Positions 31,692 through 37,005 of a DNA stretch of 37,005 bases are shown one piece after another (the stretch's first letter is position 1; each line of letters starts with the position of its first letter). Below the pieces are notes generated by a model that saw only the letters and a program-made list of their open reading frames with translations, made no database searches and had not been told where the DNA came from. Source of the DNA: an uncultured Opitutia bacterium (lineage in GTDB: Bacteria > Verrucomicrobiota > Verrucomicrobiia > Opitutales > Opitutaceae); NCBI GenBank assembly GCA_903839035.1, contig CAIMAQ010000059.1, forward strand, positions 1 to 37,005, given 5' to 3'. A program made the position numbers and the translations under genes.

Positions 31692-31769
31692 GGCGGTCAT
31701 AGCTCAGTTGGTTAGAGCACTAGATTGTGAATCTAGGGGTCGCGGGTTCGAGTCCCGTTGGCCGCCCCA
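31692..31769 (+). tRNA. tRNA-His(GTG)
   Basis: The sequence folds as a complete cloverleaf: acceptor GGCGGTCA with TGGCCGCC (eight pairs, counting the extra G-1:C73 pair that identifies tRNA-His), D arm GCTC/GAGC, anticodon stem CTAGA/TCTAG with loop TTGTGAA (anticodon GTG), and a T arm with TTCGAGT. The 3' CCA is encoded (31767-31769). The 3' part is the integration site of a genomic island: bases 31745-31773 recur at 36881-36909. Confidence 0.97.
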
Positions 31770-31773
31770 TTTT
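31745..31773 (+). repeat. attL core (tRNA-His 3' end)
   Basis: This 29-bp sequence begins at the T loop (GGTTCGAG) and ends four T after CCA. It matches 36881-36909 at 28 of 29 positions; the difference is G at 31761 against A at 36897. Confidence 0.9.
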
Positions 31774-31849
31774 ATCGGTTTTCAGAGGTGAAACAGAGGT
31801 TGTTGGACAGGTGGTTTGGCGGCTAATCATCCGACCCAAGCCGGTCACA

Positions 31850-31873
31850 GGTTGGCACCGAGGTTGGCACGAA
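31850..31873. repeat. Tandem 12-bp repeats near attL
   Basis: GGTTGGCACCGA and GGTTGGCACGAA lie in tandem, 77 bp inside attL and 40 bp before the integrase start. A similar tandem pair is at the other island end (36744-36765). They may be integrase arm-type binding sites. Confidence 0.5.
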
Positions 31874-31913
31874 CGCCATTGACTCCCCGACGGGGAAATC
31901 TGGTCCAGTTTCT

Positions 31914-32636
31914 GTGCCATCTATCTCAGCTCAAAAGCGTAACGGAAATGTCGTCGGGTATTCCGTCTATCTCGGGAAGCAAGGAGACCAGCGGAGACAA
32001 CGACGGTTCTTCGTGCAGCGTTCGGACGCTGTGAAGTTCGTGGAGGAACGAAACAAGACACCCCTCCCCATCGGTGAGCTATGGGACCGGAAGGCTGAGA
32101 TCCTTTACAACCTTGAACGGCTTCGGCCCGTGAAAACGTCCCTGACGGACGTGGTCACGTATTACCTCACCACCAAGGTCAGCCAGTCCGACAAGAAACT
32201 GGCCGACGTGGCGACGGAGTTCTTGGCCGAGAAGAAGCAGATCGGTCGCTCCCAACTCTACGACTCAGCGATGAGATATTCATTCGGTCACTTCATGAAA
32301 TACATCGGAGGGGACCGACGGATGGCGGAAATCACACGGCAAGAAATCTCGGACTACATCTACGTCCAAAACAAGCACGTCCGACCCATCACCAAACGGA
32401 ACCTCCTCACCAACCTCAGCGTGTTGTTCAACTTTGCGGTGCGGAGGGACTACGTGGTGACGAATCCCTTGGTGAAGATCGACCGTCCCACGGTTCCGTT
32501 CGTCAAACCCCACGTCCTCAACCCCACCGACTTTGAAAAGCTCCTTCAAAAATGCTTCACGAAGAAATGGCATGACCGACTCGTCCTCTTCGTCCTCGTG
32601 TCTCACCATCCCCGACTCGGATTTCAGAGACCCTAG
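31914..32636 (+). pseudogene. Phage-type integrase, truncated before the catalytic domain
   Basis: From GTG 31914 the frame gives 240 residues: an N-terminal arm-type region (GNVVGYSVYLGKQGDQRRQRRFFVQRSDAVKFVEERN), a central SAM-like core-binding domain (LADVATEFLAEKK through NLSVLFNFAVRRDYVVTNPLVKI, about 90-195), and the very beginning of the catalytic domain (LNPTDFEKLLQKC...RLVLFVLV). Where SGLR with the first catalytic arginine is expected, the frame reads SHHPRLGFQRP and stops at TAG. The catalytic R, K, H, R, H and Y are all missing. The break lies near 32600, next to the end of the convergent recombinase, so insertion or deletion with that element probably removed the rest. This was likely the island's own integrase. 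Confidence 0.85.
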
Positions 32637-33727
32637 GATGCAGCGAGTGACTGCTCCGGAGCATACTTCGCCAGCCCGTGCGGATGGCACCTGGCATGCA
32701 CTTCACGCAACTGCGTGATCGAGACGGCGGTGTAAATCTGGGTCGTGTCCAATCGGGCATGACCGAGCAGCTCCTGGATCATGCGCAGGTCCGCCCCGTT
32801 TTCCATGAGATGGGTGGCACAGGCGTGGCGAAACAGATGGCAGCTGCCGGTCTTGCCGAGCTGCGCTTGGTCGATGGTTCTGCGGACCCAATTGCCGAGG
32901 TAATGCGGATTCAGGCGCCCGCCGTATCCCGAGATAAACAACGCGCGTTCAGTGCCGGTCACTTCCAGAAGCGGACGGCACTCTTTCAGATATCGCTCCA
33001 CCCAGGTAAGCGCGGCGGCGCCCAGCGGAGCGAGCCGGGTCTTCCCGCCCTTGCCCCGGCGCACCAGCACAACGCCGCGTTCGCGGTCCACATCGCCTAC
33101 GTCCAAGTTGACCATTTCCCGCCGGCGCAGACCCGTGCCGTAAAGAGTCTCCAGGATCGCCCGGTCGCGCACGCCGAGGGGATCAGTCACATCCGGCACC
33201 GCGAGGATTGTCTCAACCTCTCCCTGCGAGAGTGTGCAGGGCAAGCCGCGCGGTGGTTTTCTGGGCAAGTCGAGATCGGCAGCGGGATTGGCGGGCAGGA
33301 CATTTTCGCGGCAAGCCCACGCAAAGAACGCCTGCAGCGCGCCGAGATGGCTGCGCTGGGTCGCGATGGCGAGCGGCTGACCGTCGTCCTTGCGATAGGC
33401 CCATAGCCAGTCCTGGAAGTCCTCCAGCAACGGTTTGTCCACCTTTCCGGGTCGGTGCAGCCCCTTCGCCTGCGCCCAGGTCAGAAATGAGCGGAGAGCC
33501 CACACCCGGGCCGCGATGGTTTGAGGCGAGTAGGCCCGTACTTCCAGTCGGCCCAGCCAATGATCGACCAGACTCGCGAGGGTGAGCGAGTCGCGCCGGT
33601 CAAAACCGTCGGGCGTGGAGGCAAAGCCGCCTTTCTTCTTGGCCCATCCGCGCATGGCGCGGGCCCGCTCGATCCCGCGCAGTAGCTTGTCGTTCATCGG
33701 TTGAACCCTGACGAAGCGCGGGGGCAT
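32633..33727 (-). CDS. XerC/D-like tyrosine recombinase
   Basis: The 364-residue protein has a basic N-terminal extension (to about 45), a core-binding domain (SLVDHWLGRLEVRAYSPQTIAARVWALRSFLTWAQ), and a complete catalytic domain. Counting from the ATG at 33727, the active residues are R201 (TGLRRRE), K226 or K229 (GKGGK), H297 and R300 (CHLFRHACATHL), H323 (LLGHARLDTT) and Y332 (QIYTAV). It could also start at 33697 (MNDKLLRG). The enzyme looks competent to cut and join DNA. Proteins of this size on mobile DNA act as transposon resolvases or integrases. It faces the broken integrase and overlaps its end by 4 nt; it may be part of an element that disrupted that gene. Confidence 0.9.
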   Translation of the reverse strand: MPPRFVRVQPMNDKLLRGIERARAMRGWAKKKGGFASTPDGFDRRDSLTLASLVDHWLGRLEVRAYSPQTIAARVWALRSFLTWAQAKGLHRPGKVDKPLLEDFQDWLWAYRKDDGQPLAIATQRSHLGALQAFFAWACRENVLPANPAADLDLPRKPPRGLPCTLSQGEVETILAVPDVTDPLGVRDRAILETLYGTGLRRREMVNLDVGDVDRERGVVLVRRGKGGKTRLAPLGAAALTWVERYLKECRPLLEVTGTERALFISGYGGRLNPHYLGNWVRRTIDQAQLGKTGSCHLFRHACATHLMENGADLRMIQELLGHARLDTTQIYTAVSITQLREVHARCHPHGLAKYAPEQSLAAS

Positions 33728-33849
33728 TTATTAGGGACCAAACCACGGGAAAGGACATGGAGTCGGAGCCAAGTCCCGAGCGCCTGGCTGGACCTTGAAT
33801 AGTCCGGACGGGTCGCACTTGCGGCCCGAATTGGAGACTGCTTCAAGGG

Positions 33850-34504
33850 TACGCTATTACGGCACGAGGTACTATTCCCCGACCGCGACGCGGTACGTCT
33901 CGATCACCGCCTCCGCCGTCGGGCTGCGGTACAGGTCCAGGTTCACGACATAGCGCGAGTAGTCGTCCAGGAACGCGACGGCGTAGGCGTACTTGCCGCC
34001 CAATCGGAACGTGAAGATGTCCGACTGCCACATCTGGTTCGGCGTCGCCCGCTCAAAATGCCGCGGACGCACCAGGTTGCGGCGGGCCTTCACCCGACCG
34101 TTCATGAGGTCCGCCTCGTGGAGCGTCTTACGGACGGTCTCCGGGCTCGCCTCGAGGAAGAACCACCGGCGCAAGCCGTCGGCGATCCGTTTCACCCCAA
34201 AGAAGGGGTTTCCTCGCTTCAGTTCCACGATCTTCTGTTTCACCGCGCCCGGGTGTCGTCGTCCCGGCCGGGGCGACGACTCCCGCTTGAGCCCCAGCTC
34301 CCCGTGCTGGCGGTAATCCCTCAGCCACGCCCCCAGCGAGCTCGTGCTGACACCTGTTTCCTCACTCACCAGCTCCACCTTGAAGCCCTCTTCAAGGTGG
34401 AGCTTCACCGCTCGCAGCTTCTCCTCGTAGGTGTAGCGCTTGCGGCGGGGGCCGGTTCGGCCCCCGCGTTTCACGGTCTTTTCGACTGACTCTTTCTCGT
34501 CCAT
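33850..34504 (-). pseudogene. rve-type insertion sequence transposase, C-terminally truncated
   Basis: The 210-residue frame (33872-34504) has a helix-turn-helix domain (YTYEEKLRAVKLHLEEGFKVELVSEETGVSTSSLGAWLRDYRQHG, about 24-68), a second HTH, and the first part of an rve/DDE integrase core: W-Q-S-D162 and the second aspartate in FLDDYSRYVV (D180 or D181). It stops at VIETYRVAVGE before the third acidic residue; the normal family continues by about 100 residues. After the stop the reading (YLVP) still resembles the expected GVP turn for a few codons. The family is IS3/IS481-like. No matching terminal inverted repeat is seen on the truncated side, so the element cannot move by itself. Confidence 0.85.
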
Positions 34505-34536
34505 GGTAACACTCCTGTTTTCATTGGAGTGTTACC
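34505..34536. repeat. Perfect 11-bp inverted repeat at the transposase start
   Basis: GGTAACACTCC (34505-34515) and GGAGTGTTACC (34526-34536) are perfect inverted copies 10 nt apart, immediately upstream of the transposase ATG (34502-34504). The spacing would hide the ribosome binding position in a hairpin of the mRNA. This could limit transposase translation, or be the terminal repeat region of the insertion sequence. Confidence 0.7.
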
Positions 34537-34572
34537 CAATTGGCCCGTTAGTTCGTGTCTATGATCTGGTAG

Positions 34573-34635
34573 TTAGCACAAGGACAGGACGACGCCGAGG
34601 AGAAGGAGGGCGGCGAATCGGATGAGCGTTTTCAT
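34573..34635 (-). CDS. 20-residue hydrophobic peptide overlapping the thioredoxin-like gene
   Basis: The frame MKTLIRFAALLLLGVVLSLC begins at ATG 34635, overlapping the TGA of the upstream gene (34632-34634) as ATGA, which argues for real translation. The peptide is a basic start plus a hydrophobic core ending in LSLC, then TAA. It looks like a signal peptide or lipoprotein leader without a body, so it may be the remaining start of a small lipoprotein cut off by the insertion sequence that begins about 35 nt downstream. A complete mini-membrane peptide is the other option. The lipobox is imperfect (Leu where Gly, Ala or Ser is usual before Cys). Confidence 0.5.
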   Translation of the reverse strand: MKTLIRFAALLLLGVVLSLC

Positions 34636-35645
34636 TTTCCGGTCCCTCCCACTAGTTTGGTGAGCTTGTCCTTGAACTGGTCCAAGCCGTGCACGTCCTG
34701 CAGAATGCCACTGCGATCAATCAGGTAGATCGAGGGACAGCGGGTCAGGTGGAGCGCAGTTGCGATTGCTCCATCCGGCCCGGTTGGATCGTAAATCTGG
34801 ATGGAGTCAGGCGCGACCTTCGCCATTTGCGCCTGCGCGGCCGCCGAATCCGCATCGAGGTTCAAACCCACAAAGACCACCTGGGTGTTGCCCTGGGCGA
34901 TCAGGCGCTGAACCCACCCAGAGGAGCCAGTGGCCCGGCCGGTCCACGTGTAGAGCACAACCACCTTGCCGCGGAATTTCGACAGGGTCAGCGGCTGACC
35001 CGTGCTGGAAGTGGCTGCAAGATCGAGCGGGGTACCCACCATGGCCTCACGATCCAGGATGCGGCTGGCCGCGGCCTTGATCGCATCCGGGGCCTTGGAA
35101 TCCATCAGCTCAATCGCGAGCGGCCCGGCGGCGCCGGTCTCGGGCGAATCTTCGGCCAGCGCGAGGAGTGAGGCATATGGCTCTGTCTGGTTCGGGAATT
35201 CCGCGATCAACTTTCGAGCGAGGTCGGCGTAAGCCGCGAACTTCGCCTTCCGGTCCTTGCCGGTGGGTTTCAGGTCCAGCGCGGCGGCGCGCGCGACGAG
35301 TACGTAGCGGTCATATTCCGGGAGGTCGGCATCACCCCGCAGGGTGTTGACGAGTGTCGTCAGCCTGCTCGACTGGCTTCGGTCGCCTGATTCAGCGACG
35401 CTCAGGAGGGTCATGGCCTCGCTCGTCTGCGAGAGCGCCAGAGCCTGCGCCGCGGCTGCCGGATCAGCCGGTGTGGAAGCAGCGGTCGGAGGCAGGGTCT
35501 GGTCGGTCGAGGTCGCGGCGGCGGGTGACGTGGTTGCTGGCGCGGAAGCCGCTGGCGCCGCCGCGGGCGCACTCTGCGCACTGAGTGAAATCCAGCCGAT
35601 GGCCGAACTAAGCAACCAAGCGGCAACAGGATGAAGTATTTTCAT
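34632..35645 (-). CDS. Exported TlpA/redoxin-like protein lacking CXXC
   Basis: The 337-residue protein has a signal peptide (MKILHPVAAWLLSSAIGWISLSAQS), a low-complexity A/P/T region (26-70), a helical domain (about 71-200), and a C-terminal thioredoxin fold of the TlpA/AhpC-TSA type: GTPLDLAATSSTGQPLTLSKFRGKVVVLYTW, and the cis-proline loop CPSIYLIDRSG (P304). Where TlpA proteins have W-C-X-X-C the sequence is W234-T-G-R-A-T-G, so both redox cysteines are absent; C303 just before the cis-proline is the only cysteine. It is thus unlikely to be a disulfide reductase and may bind a partner or substrate. A 20-codon peptide gene overlaps its stop. It is cargo of the tRNA-His island. Confidence 0.8.
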   Translation of the reverse strand: MKILHPVAAWLLSSAIGWISLSAQSAPAAAPAASAPATTSPAAATSTDQTLPPTAASTPADPAAAAQALALSQTSEAMTLLSVAESGDRSQSSRLTTLVNTLRGDADLPEYDRYVLVARAAALDLKPTGKDRKAKFAAYADLARKLIAEFPNQTEPYASLLALAEDSPETGAAGPLAIELMDSKAPDAIKAAASRILDREAMVGTPLDLAATSSTGQPLTLSKFRGKVVVLYTWTGRATGSSGWVQRLIAQGNTQVVFVGLNLDADSAAAQAQMAKVAPDSIQIYDPTGPDGAIATALHLTRCPSIYLIDRSGILQDVHGLDQFKDKLTKLVGGTGK

Positions 35646-36042
35646 ACGCGTGGTGGGTCTGGGTCCGTCCGCCTGGCCGCGTCGTGAGGCGCATCCATGC
35701 AGGCGTGGGTAATTTTTCCGTGGCGGAAAATTGAGTGCTGGGGTTGGGGAAAGATAGCGGCGTCAGATTTGCACAGGGACCCCGCAGCCGAGACTCCGGA
35801 CACTTTTTCCGCCACGATCAAGTCTCGCGGCTACTTGGATTTATGTATCGATGAAAACCCGTGGAAACCCCGGCAATTAGCAGCTAAAACTCCCTTTTCC
35901 GGGCGTTCCGACCTATACTTAGATTTAAGTATCATGGTCTTTTCCCACAGTAAGATGGGGTCATGTAATTAAAATGTAAGAATCCAGTAAATTTATCCTA
36001 CCGGTTCGCGGCCCTTCGGTTTCAACGCCATCCTCGCCGACC
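35646..36042. other. 397-bp regulatory spacer in the island
   Basis: No convincing gene is present in this region between the divergent thioredoxin-like and response regulator genes. It becomes increasingly AT-rich toward the response regulator. It holds a hairpin TTTTCCG-TGG-CGGAAAA at 35714-35730, with TTTTCCGCCAC repeated in inverted form at 35805-35815, and two related dyads at 35832 and 35916. A TAAAAT at 35971-35976 could be a -10 element for the response regulator gene, without a clear -35 partner. Confidence 0.6.
35832..35937. promoter_or_regulatory. Pair of related dyads upstream of the response regulator
   Basis: TACTTAGATTTAAGTA at 35916-35931 is a perfect dyad (TACTTA, GATT, TAAGTA). 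A degenerate copy, TACTTGGATTTATGTA, lies at 35832-35847, and both continue with TC(G)ATG. The copies are 84 bp apart, eight helical turns, so they could bind a protein on one DNA face. Autoregulation by the NarL/FixJ-type regulator encoded downstream is a natural guess. Confidence 0.5.
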
Positions 36043-36702
36043 ATGCGCATCGTCGTCGTCGAGGACCATCTGATGTTCCGGGAGGTGCTGCGAAAATTCT
36101 GCGTGAACGAACTCGGTGCGCAGGTCGCCGGAGTGGCAGTCAGCGGGCGCGATGCAATAGGGCTTATTCGCAAGACCCAGCCTGACTGCGTACTGCTCGA
36201 CTGGCGTCTAGCGGATGGCGATGGATTTGAAGTCGTGCGATTCACGAAGGAACGCAGGCCCTCCACGCGGGTGCTGATACTCTCGGCCCATTGCGATGAT
36301 TACACTCTGTTTCGTGTCGAGCAGTCCGGTGCAGACGCCTTCGTCGACAAGGGGACCCAAAGCCTGGGGGTATTGCGGCGGGCATTCGCCGCCGTGCTCC
36401 GCGGGGAACACTTCTACTCCCAAGCCTATCAAGAGGCGCAGCGGGCGCGGGCGAGCGATCAGCACTTCTCAAAGATTCTCTCGTCCCGAGAGTGCGCAGT
36501 ACTGGTCCTGATTGGGCAGTCCCTCTCCGATGAGGATATTGCCCAACAGCTCGGCATCTCGCCGAACACTGCACAGACCCACCGCAGCCACATCTTGAGA
36601 AAACTTAATGTCTCCAGCTCGTTAAAGCTCGTGCAGTATGCGTTGGAGCATGGCTTCACGTCCTTCGCGGCCCAGCGGAACGGGAAGCAGGTGCTGCCCT
36701 GA
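36043..36702 (+). CDS. NarL/FixJ-type response regulator
   Basis: The 219-residue protein has a receiver domain (1 to about 120; acidic E7-D8, phospho-acceptor D53 in CVLLDWRL, and the conserved lysine in FVDKGTQ) and a C-terminal LuxR-type helix-turn-helix (about 147-205: LSSRECAVLVLIGQSLSDEDIAQQLGISPNTAQTHRSHILRKLNV). The HTH is fully conserved, including the T-Q-T-H-R-S-H-I-L-R-K-L recognition region. No histidine kinase is in the window, so it is an orphan regulator carried by the island. The chosen ATG starts the first beta strand (MRIVVVEDH). Upstream lie two related dyads that may be its operators. Confidence 0.93.
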   Translation: MRIVVVEDHLMFREVLRKFCVNELGAQVAGVAVSGRDAIGLIRKTQPDCVLLDWRLADGDGFEVVRFTKERRPSTRVLILSAHCDDYTLFRVEQSGADAFVDKGTQSLGVLRRAFAAVLRGEHFYSQAYQEAQRARASDQHFSKILSSRECAVLVLIGQSLSDEDIAQQLGISPNTAQTHRSHILRKLNVSSSLKLVQYALEHGFTSFAAQRNGKQVLP

Positions 36703-36743
36703 TTTGCACGTCAGGCCTCATTAGTTGCATCCCTTCGCAAGCA

Positions 36744-36765
36744 GGTTGCCCAAAGGTTGCCCAAA
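36744..36765. repeat. Tandem 11-bp repeats near attR
   Basis: GGTTGCCCAAA occurs twice in perfect tandem, 116 bp inside attR. It shares GGTTGSC with the tandem pair near attL. Confidence 0.55.
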
Positions 36766-36880
36766 AATCTGTTTTTGGCTTCAATTCGCAGCATCTTCCT
36801 GCTCTCATACGTGGGTCAGAAAACATTAACCTTCAACTAAGTCCGCGTTTTCTAGCAACTTAGCTTCAGGCGCCAAAGTT

Positions 36881-36909
36881 GGTTCGAGTCCCGTTGACCG
36901 CCCCATTTT
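36881..36909 (+). repeat. attR (partial copy of tRNA-His 3' end)
   Basis: This is the 29-bp repeat of 31745-31773 with one difference. It is preceded by unrelated sequence, so it is a partial tRNA end and not a second gene. Confidence 0.9.
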
Positions 36910-36911
36910 TG

Positions 36912-36929
36912 ATCGCCACAGGCGATTTC
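36912..36929 (+). terminator. Probable original tRNA-His terminator, displaced by the island
   Basis: ATCGCC (36912-36917) and GGCGAT (36921-36926) form a perfect stem with loop ACA, followed by TTT. It lies directly after attR, where the 3' flank of tRNA-His would have been before integration. The rest of the window to 37005 shows no gene. Confidence 0.5.
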
Positions 36930-37005
36930 CCTCGGCCAAAGCCCCCGTGGTCTGGAATTCGGCCCCGCGAGGGTTCCCTGACGGAAACTTCCCGGAAAAA
37001 CCCGC

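Larger units (their letters stand above)
31745..36909. mobile_element. Genomic island integrated in tRNA-His
   Basis: The island lies between the tRNA and a 29-bp repeat of its 3' end, about 5.1 kb. A phage-type integrase remnant sits at the tRNA-proximal end, the usual place. Inside are a second, complete tyrosine recombinase, a truncated rve transposase, an exported thioredoxin-fold protein, a mini-peptide and a response regulator. The integrase is broken, so the element is probably fixed. Base composition around 31774-32600 and 35800-36050 is visibly richer in AT than the host flanks. Confidence 0.85.

Noticed and set aside
35697-35972. A 91-codon plus-strand frame in the island spacer.
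   Set aside because: It runs through hairpins and dyads, has no family resemblance and no ribosome binding site.
36881-36909. A second tRNA gene.
   Set aside because: Only the T loop and 3' acceptor strand are present. It is the attR copy of the tRNA-His 3' end.

Overview
The window is a GC-rich bacterial chromosome segment, most likely from a verrucomicrobium of the Opitutaceae type. The evidence is an LpxC-FabZ fusion next to lpxA (so a Gram-negative cell that makes lipid A), the GC-rich codon use, weak or absent Shine-Dalgarno sequences at most starts, and tandem heparinase II/III-like genes. The taxonomic placement is inference; lipid A synthesis is well supported by the genes.

Region 1 (1-9.3 kb) is mostly housekeeping: a DUF971 protein, hisI, lpxA and lpxC-fabZ, efp, a beta-carbonic anhydrase, a YebC-family protein, a CDGSH iron-sulfur protein, a PhyH-type dioxygenase, an AlkZ-related-like protein, an exported metallophosphatase, and a PLDc_N small membrane protein broken by an amber codon. 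Region 2 (9.4-16.6 kb) is an accessory carbohydrate cluster. Two paralogous heparinase II/III-like proteins flank a TPR-type exported protein and a membrane-anchored sugar-binding protein; the first three genes overlap by ATGA and no permease is present. Region 3 (16.6-31.4 kb) holds a GNAT gene altered by a 34-bp tandem duplication, thymidine phosphorylase, argS, a GYF_2 membrane protein, a YihY/BrkB protein, a PpiD/SurA-type foldase, a TolC-type channel, miaA, an epimerase coupled to a REC-GGDEF diguanylate cyclase, trpA and an EEP-family hydrolase.

Region 4 (31.69-36.91 kb) is a small genomic island in the 3' end of tRNA-His(GTG). A 29-bp copy of the tRNA 3' end (one mismatch) marks the far border at 36881-36909. 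The island carries a truncated integrase, a complete XerC/D-like recombinase, a truncated rve transposase, an exported thioredoxin-fold protein without CXXC, a 20-codon hydrophobic peptide overlapping it, and an orphan NarL/FixJ response regulator behind two similar dyads. Each island end has a tandem pair of GGTTG-type repeats that could be integrase arm sites.

The most unexpected signal is in the spaces between genes. Three loci (331-448, 3896-3989, 14122-14231) carry facing arms of tandem 7-nt words that are inverted copies of each other. The words differ at each locus, but the architecture and period are the same, and each element touches a stop codon. Two further loci (961-1057, 17007-17060) are inverted pairs of REP-like hairpins. 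In both, the leading GTAG supplies the TAG stop of the upstream gene, and paired changes keep the stems intact.
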